A DNA stretch of 64,000 nt from Rosistilla oblonga. Its GTDB lineage: Bacteria; Planctomycetota; Planctomycetia; Pirellulales; Pirellulaceae. Position 1 is the stretch's first letter. Each line of letters begins with the position of its first letter. The position numbers were made by a program, and so were the translations under genes. Of this stretch, positions 27,222-36,520 are shown piece after piece. The notes beneath the pieces were generated by a model that was not told the origin of the DNA, did not search any database, and worked only from the letters and a program-made list of their open reading frames with translations. The DNA is taken from contig NZ_CP036292.1 of the NCBI RefSeq assembly GCF_007751715.1, positions 6,145,339-6,209,338 on the forward strand. The letters are read 5' to 3'.

Positions 27222-28001
27222 CTACTCCTCGATAACTTTTGCCGTCTGTTCTGGCGTGGTGATGCCCGGGGGCAGTTCGAGGATTCGTATGTTGCGGAAG
27301 TGAATTTCCGAGCCTTCGGACTCCAGACAGAGATAGCCTTTGCGGACCGACGAATCGCGAATGGAATTGACGAACTTGCCATTGATCGCCAGCTTGACCG
27401 TGCCGTCGACGCAAACGACATCGTAGACGTTCCATTGCCCCACACCCTTGCAACGCAGTTCGACCGACATACTGCGTCTGCCGCGCGGGTTGTCGGGCGT
27501 GGCGGTGAGTCCGCCGGCACCAAACAATTCGCCCGAGATGTACCCGATATGGTTCGGCTCCCCGTTCTTCAACGGATGCTGATTGACCCAGTCCAATTCG
27601 AGCATCTGGACTTCCATTCCCTTGGGAAGCCGGCTCCCCTCAGGGACGAATCCCTCACTCCACGCAAACACGCCGGAATTGCCCCCGGCCTTCATGTGCC
27701 GCCACTCGATATGCAGGATGAAGTTCTCGTATTGCTTCTCCGATCGCATCACACCGATCGGCTTACCGCTGCATACCAGCAGGCCGTCCTTGACCGACCA
27801 GGTATCTGGTTCGGTGTTGACGTTCGCCCATCCCGACAAATCGCGGCCGTTAAACAGATCGACCCACTGAGGGATTTCGGGAGTCGCGTCCGCAGCGGGT
27901 GGCTCCGCCCCCAAGTCGGCCTCGAATGCCAGCGATACAAGCAGCCCCGCAATCATACAAGGGAGCATCCCCAAAACGTTAATTCGTGAAGTCATTCTCA
28001 T
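27222..28001 (-). CDS. Secreted DUF1080 (3-keto-disaccharide hydrolase-like) protein
   Basis: A 259-residue protein from ATG 27999-28001, chosen because [20 protein letters not shown] is a proper signal peptide; an upstream ATG adds a non-signal lead. The DUF1080 jelly-roll domain is complete: [17 protein letters not shown] at the start, [30 protein letters not shown], and the closing [20 protein letters not shown], then [14 protein letters not shown]. Characterised relatives hydrolyse 3-keto-glycosides or bind glycans outside the cytoplasm; planctomycetes have dozens. It is convergent with the HugZ-like gene. Confidence 0.92.
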   Translation of the reverse strand: MRMTSRINVLGMLPCMIAGLLVSLAFEADLGAEPPAADATPEIPQWVDLFNGRDLSGWANVNTEPDTWSVKDGLLVCSGKPIGVMRSEKQYENFILHIEWRHMKAGGNSGVFAWSEGFVPEGSRLPKGMEVQMLELDWVNQHPLKNGEPNHIGYISGELFGAGGLTATPDNPRGRRSMSVELRCKGVGQWNVYDVVCVDGTVKLAINGKFVNSIRDSSVRKGYLCLESEGSEIHFRNIRILELPPGITTPEQTAKVIEE

Positions 28002-28165
28002 TGGTGGCTCGTAAGTTCTAGGAGTTAAATTAGCGATCGATAGAACGATCGGAGGCAAGCACAATCGTCGATTCCATGGAGCCCGGCGGCTCTCGACAGC
28101 GTGAGATTGTACCACGCCTGGACGAGAACATACCCTAGCACCGCATGGCAGTCAGGACTGTTCAG

Positions 28166-28260
28166 CGCTTCAATTTGAGGTATCAGCCGCCACGCGTTAG
28201 CGTCCGGTTACCCTGGAGAACGCCGCGCTAGCGCGTGGCGGCTCATTTGCCTAGGCACAA
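28166..28260. repeat. Palindromic repeat family A, short copy
   Basis: GCTTCAATTTGAGGTATCAG, then CCGCCACGCGTTAGCGTCCG, and the return arm GCTAGCGCGTGGCGGCTCA ending near 28243. The TCAATTTGAGGTATCAGCCG lead is identical to that at 15257. It is 165 bases upstream of the DUF1080 start and just outside the island repeat at 28404. Confidence 0.85.
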
Positions 28261-28403
28261 ACACGGCTCAGCCCCGCAATGGCATGCTCAGTGCCGCAGG
28301 CATGGCATGCACTAGCCATGGACGCAAGTCCATGATGACAAGCCAACCGAACAGAATAAGTGCCGAAGGCACGACAGACTCCTTCCCATTCTTTAGGTAC
28401 AGA

Positions 28404-28710
28404 GCCAATCGAGGGCAGGAACAATTCCCGGCGACATCCACCATCGATTTACAGCTGGCGATGCTGACACCACCTAAAAATAGACTCTGCCTCCGTCCAG
28501 TAAATTGGCAGAATGATGGAGGCAGAATAATGTTTCGGAAACCAATCGGGGGCAGGAACAATTCCCGGCGACATCCACCATCCATATACCGCCAGCGATG
28601 CTGACACCACCTGACAATAGACTCTGCCTCCGCCTGGTAAATTGGCAGAATGATGGAGGCAGAATAATGTTTCGCGCCGCCAGTTAAGTCTCTACCTCGA
28701 GGCGAGGCAA
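28404..28710 (+). repeat. Tandem composite C-B repeat at the left edge of the defence island
   Basis: Two units with a 137-base period. Each begins CCAATCG(A/G)GGGCAGGAACA (28405 and 28542), passes through GCGACATCCACCATC and CTGACACCACCT, and ends GGCAGAATGATGGAGGCAG then AATAATGTTTCG. The second unit runs on into CGCGCCGCCAGTTAAGTCTC and TACCTCGAGGCGAGG. The same unit, with the same CGCGCCGCCAGTT...TCGAGGCGA extension, occurs in direct orientation at 37887-38080. The island genes lie between. The rest of 28002-28777 shows no gene. Confidence 0.85.
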
Positions 28711-28777
28711 CCAATCTGGGAAAGCCATTCTTCCGGCTCGTTCTTCGGCTTGGCTTTTACGCGACATCGGACTACGA

Positions 28778-29143
28778 ATGATTCGACGGAGCATCGAATT
28801 GATCACGCTGAACGAAGCACTGATCAATGCGATGAGCAAAGATGAAGCGGCAGAGGCAATTGCCAGTGCCGACTTTGAACTTGATGGCCAGTTGCCCAGA
28901 GATCTCGTCGATCAGCTTTTGCCGATTCATCGCATCCACTTTGTCGGATCATCGCGGGCGTACACCTCGGTTCGCGGTTTCGCTTCGTACACAATCGGCA
29001 ACATCCTTCAGGGTTGCATCGTCACACTTCGCAAGGGCGCGAAAAACCTCAGGCTGATCGAGAATACGGCGACAGATGGATTCAGGAATCCGGCCTGCCA
29101 TGAGCAGCAGCTCTTCTTCGTCTCCATCGAGCGTTTCCGCTAG
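28778..29143 (+). CDS. Doubtful small frame, partly antisense to the XRE gene
   Basis: The plus strand is open for 121 codons. Only the first 57 (MIRRSIELITLNEALINAMS, then a KDEAAEAIASADFELDGQL stretch) lie outside the regulator gene. That part looks protein-like, being amphipathic with mixed charge. The rest is the antisense of the XRE coding sequence. No family is recognised and no clear ribosome-binding site is visible. It may be the remnant of an older gene truncated by the regulator, or chance. Confidence 0.25.
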   Translation: MIRRSIELITLNEALINAMSKDEAAEAIASADFELDGQLPRDLVDQLLPIHRIHFVGSSRAYTSVRGFASYTIGNILQGCIVTLRKGAKNLRLIENTATDGFRNPACHEQQLFFVSIERFR

Positions 29144-29305
29144 ACGGTGAATCAATGCTTCTGAAGGCGAGTCGCCGAAGTCCAACTTGCTGTTTTCGAC
29201 TTTGCTCAAGTAGCTGTAGCCAACACCAACCATCGGCGCGAGCGTTCGAAGCGAAAAGCCCTTGCCTTTGCGAAGCTCACGTATTTTTTCGCCAAAGGCG
29301 TTCAT
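28949..29305 (-). CDS. XRE-family HTH transcriptional regulator
   Basis: A 118-residue protein from ATG 29303-29305. The N-terminal Cro/C1-type HTH is clear: FGEKIRELRKGKGFSLRTLA, then PMVGVGYSYLSKVENSKLDF, where the SYLSKVEN recognition helix is standard. The C-terminal half (IHRLAETLDGDEEELLLMAG) is the usual helical extension of regulators related to SinR and R-M controllers. It is divergent from the hsdM remnant, with 123 bases between starts, the layout of a controller for a restriction-modification locus. An upstream in-frame ATG adds 36 residues but starts in a non-HTH lead. Confidence 0.9.
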   Translation of the reverse strand: MNAFGEKIRELRKGKGFSLRTLAPMVGVGYSYLSKVENSKLDFGDSPSEALIHRLAETLDGDEEELLLMAGRIPESICRRILDQPEVFRALAKCDDATLKDVADCVRSETANRGVRPR

Positions 29306-29428
29306 GGGTGCCTGCCTGCTTGTTTGCGGTGCACTGAAACCATACGATCGTTGCAGGTAAAAGGCAACAGTACGAAAGGGGCATGACGACATGCCTCTTT
29401 GACGGTTTCTCAACGCAAAGTATGAGCT

Positions 29429-30486
29429 ATGTCAGAGGCGGACGGCCAGAAGCCCCTCAAGGATCTCGATAAGAAACTTTGGACTGCGGCGGACAGATTG
29501 CGTGCCAACTTGGACGCCGCCGTTTACAAGCACGCTGTTCTCGGTCTGATCTTCCTGAAATACGTTTCCGACGCGTTTGAACTTCGTCAGCGGGCACTTG
29601 AAGATCAGTTGCGTGACGCGGGGCACGCCTACTACATCGATCCGGCAAGCTATTCGGACGACGAGTACCGGGAGACGATTCAACAGGAACTGGAGGTGCG
29701 GGACTACTATCTGGAGGAGAACGTATTCTGGGTTCCAGCGGTCGCTCGCTGGAAGACGATTCAGGAGAATGCCGCTCTGCCGGCCGGAACTGAGATTGAA
29801 ATCGCGGGCGGCAAGAAAGCGACCTACAAGATCACGTCGATCGGCAAGCTGATCGACGATGCGCTGACCGCCGTTGAGCAGGACAACCCAAAACTGAAGG
29901 GCGTACTCAACAAGAACTACACCCAGCTCCAGCTTCCCGCCGAAAGCCTCACCGGCTTGATCGACCTGATCGCAGAGATCCCCTTCCAGCACGAATCGCT
30001 TGACGCCAAAGACATCCTTGGCCACGTCTACGAATATTTTCTGGGGCAATTCGCACTCGACGAAGGCAAGAAGGGCGGTCAGTACGACACGCCCAACTCC
30101 ATCGACAACCTAATCGTCGAAATGCTCGAACCGTTCAAAGGGCGAGTCTACGACCCCGCGATGGGCTACATGGTGGACCGAGTCCTCCGGGCCTTCACCG
30201 ACAAAGACGCCAAAAAGATCGTCAGCACCTTTCATACGTGGAAGCGAGGCCCCATCCTTTCACCCTCCCTCGGGGAGGGTCGAGGAGTAGGAACGACGAC
30301 GAGGGGAGGGAATGCTGAACAAGTCGGCTACCGCGACATCCCCGGCTTCTGCAAGAGCGCGACGTTGGACGAGATCGCCGAACATGGCTACGTGCTCACG
30401 CCCGCGGTCGCTACGTGGGAGCCGAAGAGGTGGAAGGCGATGGCGTCCCCGTCGCCGAACAGATGGAGGGCCCCACCCGCGAGTAA
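29429..30486 (+). pseudogene. hsdM: Type I restriction-modification methyltransferase HsdM, core deleted and frameshifted
   Basis: The N-terminal HsdM helical domain is intact (KKLWTAADRLRANLDAAVYK, then HAVLGLIFLKYVSDAFELRQ), through QYDTPNSIDNLIVEML. The SAM-binding motif I should read VYDPACGSGG, but it reads VYDPAMGYMVDRV. The reading jumps from motif I to the C-terminal MVDRVLRAFTDKD block, so the catalytic core with the NPPF motif is missing. The join near 30160 is in frame. A hairpin-bearing insert follows (30250-30311). Then DIPGFCKSATLDEIAEHGYV, the normal HsdM tail, appears. Two extra bases near 30404 break the frame of the tail (VGAEEVEGDGVPVAEQMEG), whose own stop is at 30484. It cannot methylate DNA. 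Confidence 0.88.
30250..30311. repeat. Hairpin-bearing insert within the hsdM remnant
   Basis: Between the HsdM FHTWKRG and QVGYRDIPGFCK blocks lies extra sequence with a perfect hairpin ACCCTCCC-TCG-GGGAGGGT (30262-30280) and then GAGTAGGAACGACGACGAGG. It keeps the reading frame. It resembles the small GC-rich stem elements elsewhere in the window (45363-45395), and may be a short dispersed repeat that inserted here. Confidence 0.55.
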
Positions 30487-30533
30487 GCCACTCAATTTCA
30501 CCGTGCCGTCGCCGCGTAGCTTGGGTCAGCAAT

Positions 30534-33500
30534 ATGTCACTTCTCAATGATACTTCGGGTCAAGCACATCCTTATTGGTATGAATGGTTTGTTGGCCTTA
30601 TTGAGGTCGTGAAACTACTGAACCCCGATGAAGGGATAACACAAGTCGCGTTCCAAGTTCCCTCGATCCAAGGGTGGGACGATGTTGTCGTCACGCATAC
30701 AAACGGGAAAAGACTTTACCAAGTCAAACACACGCGTGAAAAAAACAACCTGACGTTTGGAACCCTCGTTGAGGTCGATGACAAAGGCAACTCGCTTCTT
30801 GGGAGTCTGTTCGAGGGGGGAAAGTACAGCGGATTGATCGACCCCACAAATGAATTGATCCTTTACACGAATCGCGAAGATGGTTCGCGTTGGTCTACTC
30901 GCGGCAACGGCAAACGCCGTCCTCCGCTATTGGAGTTTTGGAACTGGTTAAAGAGCGAACTCGAAACAAAAGAATTATCAGGCATCTCACTTCCTGCTGT
31001 TGACGACGACACACTCGACTACGCCGATGCTTGGGCCGAATGGCTAGCCTGCTATAAGGGCGATGACGAGGAAGCAACCAAATTCCTCCGTCAACTTACC
31101 ATCCGTACTAAGGAAGATGACCTCGATGGCCTCGAATCTCGCGTCCGTGAATCGCTTGCCGTTGCATTTGGCATAACAGAACAAAAAACAGCCCCGCTCT
31201 TTGACGCTCTGTGCCGAGAACTACGGTCATGGACTACCGGACACGCGGGCGTGACCGTTGAAGTACTATGTAACGCGTTAACTGTCGAACCCGCCCCGAA
31301 AGAGTTTGCGCCCGCGCCCCCACCGCCATCACCATTCTTTCCGACTCGTCTGCCGATAGCCGAACAACTCCAGACAGACTTACTCGACGAAAAAGAGGCT
31401 CCCATTGTTTTTCTCACGGGTGAGCCGGGATCAGGAAAAACGAGCGCAGTGAGTTGGTTGGCAAATCGCCGCACGCATAATGCTTTTCAGGGCATCATTG
31501 GTATTCGCTTCTTCTGTTTTGAGCCAATTCGGCCAGAGCATCCATTCATCTCTCCCGACTCATCCCGGGTGAAGCCCGAAGAGCTCTGGTTCAGCCTGTT
31601 GACCCAACTGCGACGCGGACTTGCGACGCGGCTTTTTGAGCTGAAGGTTCCGCTTAGAAACGACTTCCTGACGTGGGCTGAAGCGCGAGACCACGTGCTG
31701 CGATTGTCCGACGTGATTGGACAAGAACTCGGTAGAAGGTTTGTCATCTCAATCGACGGAATCGACCATGCTGCACGTGCCTCGCAGGTAATGCCAGAAC
31801 AGATCGCAGAATTTTTCGCCTCTTTGCCGTCACCGGATTCTATTGCGAACAAGCAGATTCGTCTTTTGATTGCTGGACAACCGCCTGAGTACTACGCGGA
31901 TGAGTACCCAACGTGGTTAACGATGGAAAACGAGAAGGTCCGCCGAATCGATTTGCCTAAGCTCGAAGGAGAAGACATTAAGTGTCTTCTTATGAAGTCA
32001 AGCACATCGACTGGCGAAGAGCACATCGACGAAGCTGTGCGACTAATCGACGAGTTGTCCAAAGGAAACACGCTGGCCGTAGTGTTTGCAGTTGCGGAAT
32101 CAGAGCTCTGCGATTCACTCGAAGAACTTGAGAACAAACTCAAAGATCGGTTACTCGGCGAGGGGTTGTTGAGTTACTACGACTCGATTTGGAAGCATGT
32201 TCTTAGGGAAGCTCGTGAGCTGAGCTGTTCGCTCGCCGGCATGATTTCGTTGGCGAGAACGCCGGTAACCGCCAATCAACTCGCAACGGTATTCTCGTCT
32301 TGGCAGAAGCCGTCACCATGGTGGAAACAGGTACTCATCGACCTAGGTCCGTTGCTGACGCGACAAGGGGAGAGCTTCCTGATTCGGCACAATGATGTCC
32401 GGGTATTCCTTGCGTCAAAATACAAAAGCTTCCCTGAGGAAGATCAAAAGGCGGTTGCATCGCAACTCATAGACTATTTCAGTACCAAAGAAGCGGATCG
32501 TCTAACAGCGCATCTGCAGCTGTTTCCTCTGCTGAACCTGGCTGATCGGTCGATTGAAGCGGCAAGTCTGTTTGATGTTGATTGGGTACTTGAGGGGGCA
32601 ACTCTTGGCTTGGAAATGGATGCGTTGCTTCAGGAAGGCGAAATGGCCGTAGCACAGCTTTCCAAAGCCAGGAATTGGTCTAACGTTGTGACGGTCTCGT
32701 GTGCTTGTGACACACTCGATCGCGTCAGTGAATTCATAGAACATCAAATCGCAATTGAGAAATGGGAAAAGGATTTACCCCCATTCCTACCTGCGGAGGC
32801 AAACGTACGACCCTTTGTGCAATGGACAAAGGACGACTTTCATCAACTTGTGTGGGACGCTCATGAATTGGTGGAAGGCGGCGATCCCGAACGAGCCCGA
32901 GGCCTATTGGACCGGTGGCTTGATGGACTTGGAATCGAACAGGTCATTCAGACTGTACCGGATTTTGAGTCGGACCGGATGCATCGAATTCGTGATGGCG
33001 AAGAACCAAGACTCGATGAAGTCGCCGTAAGCGATTTTGAAGTACTGGGGCGTCTTTCAGCGAGAATTCAATGGCAATTCTGGGGCGAGCTTAGCAGAGA
33101 ATCACCTCGATTAGAGACTGACGCGTTTTACAGTTTTGAAAAGGGCTACGTGGATGAATTAACGACTGCTCCAAACTTGGAGTCAGCGGATGAATTGTTC
33201 GCCCACCACGCCGTAAGATTCTATTCAAATCAGGAGTTGGCGGTTCGCAATCTAGCAAAGGCGGGCTCATGGTCGCTGGTCGCAGACTTGCTCCAATCAA
33301 TGGAGGAAAATCGAGAGTCATTTAGCGACGCGTTTCGACTGGAGGCATCGTGGTATGCACTACGCTCTGGAATGCCTGCGGAATCAGCGTGGGTAATTGC
33401 CCCGGACGATCTACAAGAAATTTTGCCTGAAGTTTCCAAGTACTATCGGGTAGAGAACATCAACTTATTGCAGTTCATTAATTCGGCGATGGCGTTTGGC

Positions 33501-36278
33501 TGGACGCGTCACAGTTGGGACCCGGGCGACATTGCCGATCGGATTTTTGAATCATTTGAAGCCCCCGACGAAGCAAGCGTCGAAAACGCGATGAAGCTCG
33601 TCTTTCGTGCCGCAGCGGTCGTCGGGAGGCTGGAGAGTCACCTAGCGAAAGCCAATCGCGAATCTGCTGCAGCATCATTTCCGCCCGACCACATTCGGCA
33701 GTTACTCTCGGCGTTGTGGGGAGATGTAATCAACCGCGCTGGCTATCGGTTTGAGGGCCGAAGGGAAGCGGCGGAGCTTGCGGAAAGATTGACGATAATC
33801 TGTGGAGAGCTAGGTGGTGATTTAGATTCCGCAGCCTTTGAAGCGGCGTTGCCGTTTGCTCAGGAGTATGCACTTGGCTTCCGTTTGAGTGCGATCTGGA
33901 ACGTTGTCAATCGACACGGCAAGGTTGATATTCTTCGTGCGTGGCTTAACAACTACATATCCGAAGATGGTTCCGCGTGGGCGTGGGCACCAGAAAACGC
34001 GAGAGAGACTGCTGATGATCTGGTTCCATACGCACGATCAATCGGGATGGATGATCTTGCAGACTACGCTGAAGGACGCGCGAGCAGACTAATCGTCGGT
34101 TATCGAACCCATAAAGAATACTCGTTTGAGCGAGCTAACGACTGGTTTCAGGAAGCGGCAAAAAACGACCCCAACATTTGGTCGGTTGAAGGTTGGATGC
34201 TTTGGGAGATATGCAGAATCTGTGATGAAAGGGATGGGGACAACCGTCTCGAACCTGACATTTTGAAAGGAATCAGTGCTGCCGCAATCCGTGCTGGCAA
34301 AACGACGAGTTGGTGGCGCCTAGTTTCAACAACACTCCCGAAAAAATGCGAGCGCGACTGGCATTTTCAAATCAGGCAGCAGTTCGTCGAAGGGCACATC
34401 GAAGCGCTGACACAAGGGCTCACGGTTAATGACGAAGAGGTGCTACAGATCTGGAGCATCGCTCTATCATTGAGTTATTGGTTCAACAACGGTGATACAT
34501 CGTCGCTGCTGGAATTGAAGGAATTGCTTCTGAACGGTGTTGCTACTGAGCGAAAGACCGAGATTGCCGCGGCAATGGAATCAGTCAGCCCAATCGTGAA
34601 AGTTAAGCGAGATAATGAAAATGCAGAACAGCCGAGGGCGACTCGCGAAGTAGCTCCACAAAATGACCCTCTTGAGGAAGACGGCTGGTGGAATGAAATC
34701 GACCATTTTCTTCAGAACAAAGATGACGAAGAGTATCGGTACGTCGGATACGCGAGCGGCCTTATGTCGGTTGCCCTGCGACGGGCTCGTCAGCACGGCA
34801 ATGAGGAACTGCTGAAGGGGCTGGATATTCAACTCGACATGCATCTGCGCTGGGCTTTCGGCGGCGAACCGCTCGATTCGATTTCGCTACCGCAAATTGC
34901 AGAATCTGAATTGGCGTCAACGGATGACGTCTTCATTGATCTAATCAAAGTCCTTTTTGAAACCTACAGCGTTGAGGTAACTGTCGCTGCCTTAGAGGGG
35001 CTCCACAGCTACGTGTCGCAAGATCCAACAATAATCCCGCGTGTATTGGAAGAAGTTTCAAGTGAGTGGCCTCGACGATGGCTGCTAAGCGCCGCAGAGT
35101 CTTGGGCGGTCCTGCATCCTGATGAGGTTCACAATGCCAATTCGACGTTAAGTTCTGTGATGGAATCGGCTGATCTAGACTGCCGTCTTCAGGCTTGGAT
35201 TGTTCTGACGCGAAATGCACAAACACGAGGAGTCGATCCTCCTATTTTTCCGCTACCTTCAGAACCAGAGCTTTCAATTGACGAGGTGGAAGCGGTGGAA
35301 GTCGCGTTACTCGAAATCCCTCCGACCATTCTGGGTTCGACCCGATTTGCGAACAAGTTTTCGTCCGTTCATATGCTTGTCGAATATTGTGGGCGTTTCG
35401 GTTTGAATTTTGAGAAACTCGAAGGCCTTATGGCAAAGGAACTAATCGGAAATGCTGTTACCTTTGATCCAGACTTGCGAAAACGCGGCCCTCACCGCTA
35501 CGCAGACTTCACGTATGTTCCAGCTGAGGCGGAAAGGGCTTTCGGCAATGCAATTTGTTCGATTCTAAGCTCCCGTTGGTGTGGCAATCCGCAGCTTGCA
35601 AAGATTTGTCAAGCCACACTGTCAAACGAAGACGCGTGGATTCATCGAACACGGCCGACAGCGATTCGCTCTTCGGACGATTGGCCTGCGGATTCGGAAT
35701 ATGGTGGAGAAGAAACGGATACGACAACGCGAAAACAGCAGATGCTAAATGCCGCTAAGTGTGCTTCTGTTGATGACGAGTCGATCGTATTTGCTGCGCG
35801 AATCCGAGACTTCACGTGGAAAGAGGATTTTGACGTGCATTTCTGGTTCGAGGAAGCGGGAGACACTCTACTGATTTCGGCACCCAGAATCCCAAAATGC
35901 CCCAGCGGACGGTCATTCATTTGGTGGATCGGGGAGCCTTTGGACCTCCGTAGTCGATTTGTTTCAGGGCGATTTGTCGGTGGTCACCAACGACTTTCAC
36001 ATTGCCATTTTGAAATCCGACCTCCGGTGAATTGGCGCGACAAGTTTGGTTGGAGTCCAAATCCACTGAACGCACTTGAATGGCTTCTCGACGACAAAGT
36101 TGTCGCCAGATACGAAAGAGTTCACGGTGTTCTTCGAGATGCGACGCACGGCCCAAAGTACCGCCAGCCCATAATTGACCGCTGGGTCATCACCAAAGAG
36201 GCATTTGCTGCAGTGAAAGAGAAGTATCCGCATCTTCGCGAACGAGATACCTTCGAGGTTCAACAGTTCAAAGAGTAA
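30534..36278 (+). CDS. Cap4/DUF4297-like nuclease - STAND NTPase - long helical sensor protein (Avs-like)
   Basis: A 1914-residue protein starting at ATG 30534. Residues 1-200 resemble the Cap4/DUF4297 PD-(D/E)xK nuclease: YEWFVGLIEVVKLLNPDEGI, GWDDVVVTHTNGKRLYQVKH, where Asp50, Gln63 and Lys65 match the D...QxK site. A Pro-rich linker (EPAPKEFAPAPPPPSPF) is at 252-268. The STAND NTPase has a Walker A at 296-303 (GEPGSGKT) and a Walker B at 402-412 (RFVISIDGIDH). After about 650, amphipathic helices run to the C-terminus (WWNEIDHFLQNKDDEEY and similar), as in TPR/alpha-solenoid sensors. This is the architecture of Avs2-type antiphage proteins: ligand binding, oligomerisation, DNA cleavage. 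The DNA is visibly more AT-rich than neighbouring genes, suggesting transfer. Homology to a named Avs family is inferred, not shown. Confidence 0.85.
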   Translation: MSLLNDTSGQAHPYWYEWFVGLIEVVKLLNPDEGITQVAFQVPSIQGWDDVVVTHTNGKRLYQVKHTREKNNLTFGTLVEVDDKGNSLLGSLFEGGKYSGLIDPTNELILYTNREDGSRWSTRGNGKRRPPLLEFWNWLKSELETKELSGISLPAVDDDTLDYADAWAEWLACYKGDDEEATKFLRQLTIRTKEDDLDGLESRVRESLAVAFGITEQKTAPLFDALCRELRSWTTGHAGVTVEVLCNALTVEPAPKEFAPAPPPPSPFFPTRLPIAEQLQTDLLDEKEAPIVFLTGEPGSGKTSAVSWLANRRTHNAFQGIIGIRFFCFEPIRPEHPFISPDSSRVKPEELWFSLLTQLRRGLATRLFELKVPLRNDFLTWAEARDHVLRLSDVIGQELGRRFVISIDGIDHAARASQVMPEQIAEFFASLPSPDSIANKQIRLLIAGQPPEYYADEYPTWLTMENEKVRRIDLPKLEGEDIKCLLMKSSTSTGEEHIDEAVRLIDELSKGNTLAVVFAVAESELCDSLEELENKLKDRLLGEGLLSYYDSIWKHVLREARELSCSLAGMISLARTPVTANQLATVFSSWQKPSPWWKQVLIDLGPLLTRQGESFLIRHNDVRVFLASKYKSFPEEDQKAVASQLIDYFSTKEADRLTAHLQLFPLLNLADRSIEAASLFDVDWVLEGATLGLEMDALLQEGEMAVAQLSKARNWSNVVTVSCACDTLDRVSEFIEHQIAIEKWEKDLPPFLPAEANVRPFVQWTKDDFHQLVWDAHELVEGGDPERARGLLDRWLDGLGIEQVIQTVPDFESDRMHRIRDGEEPRLDEVAVSDFEVLGRLSARIQWQFWGELSRESPRLETDAFYSFEKGYVDELTTAPNLESADELFAHHAVRFYSNQELAVRNLAKAGSWSLVADLLQSMEENRESFSDAFRLEASWYALRSGMPAESAWVIAPDDLQEILPEVSKYYRVENINLLQFINSAMAFGWTRHSWDPGDIADRIFESFEAPDEASVENAMKLVFRAAAVVGRLESHLAKANRESAAASFPPDHIRQLLSALWGDVINRAGYRFEGRREAAELAERLTIICGELGGDLDSAAFEAALPFAQEYALGFRLSAIWNVVNRHGKVDILRAWLNNYISEDGSAWAWAPENARETADDLVPYARSIGMDDLADYAEGRASRLIVGYRTHKEYSFERANDWFQEAAKNDPNIWSVEGWMLWEICRICDERDGDNRLEPDILKGISAAAIRAGKTTSWWRLVSTTLPKKCERDWHFQIRQQFVEGHIEALTQGLTVNDEEVLQIWSIALSLSYWFNNGDTSSLLELKELLLNGVATERKTEIAAAMESVSPIVKVKRDNENAEQPRATREVAPQNDPLEEDGWWNEIDHFLQNKDDEEYRYVGYASGLMSVALRRARQHGNEELLKGLDIQLDMHLRWAFGGEPLDSISLPQIAESELASTDDVFIDLIKVLFETYSVEVTVAALEGLHSYVSQDPTIIPRVLEEVSSEWPRRWLLSAAESWAVLHPDEVHNANSTLSSVMESADLDCRLQAWIVLTRNAQTRGVDPPIFPLPSEPELSIDEVEAVEVALLEIPPTILGSTRFANKFSSVHMLVEYCGRFGLNFEKLEGLMAKELIGNAVTFDPDLRKRGPHRYADFTYVPAEAERAFGNAICSILSSRWCGNPQLAKICQATLSNEDAWIHRTRPTAIRSSDDWPADSEYGGEETDTTTRKQQMLNAAKCASVDDESIVFAARIRDFTWKEDFDVHFWFEEAGDTLLISAPRIPKCPSGRSFIWWIGEPLDLRSRFVSGRFVGGHQRLSHCHFEIRPPVNWRDKFGWSPNPLNALEWLLDDKVVARYERVHGVLRDATHGPKYRQPIIDRWVITKEAFAAVKEKYPHLRERDTFEVQQFKE

Positions 36279-36520
36279 TCCTGAGCTGTTTCTGGATTAT
36301 ATGCTGTACTTCGTCCTGCTTGAAGACGAAGGGTACTCGCTCATCAAAAAGATCGCCGGTTACCATCCGCTCCATGGCGTCCGCGTCATCACGATCGCGG
36401 CTGCCGATTCCGACGACGACGCCCTCCGCGAAAGCCGAACCATCAACAGCCGCCAAACGACGGAATCCAGCCTGAAATCGGCCTGAAACACCGAGATTCT
36501 TGTTTAGGCGCAAACCGCAG

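Noticed and set aside
28404-28680. Tandem repeat resembling a CRISPR array
   Set aside because: Only two units of 137 bases, no short repeat-spacer rhythm and no cas genes; the unit is a dispersed element seen elsewhere in the window.
28949-29413. Longer version of the XRE regulator starting at 29413
   Set aside because: The extra 36 residues lack HTH features, and the MNAFGEK start fits the family better.
36301-36486. Plus-strand 61-codon frame after the Avs-like gene
   Set aside because: No recognisable family and no clear ribosome-binding site; kept only as a note under the hsdR remnant.
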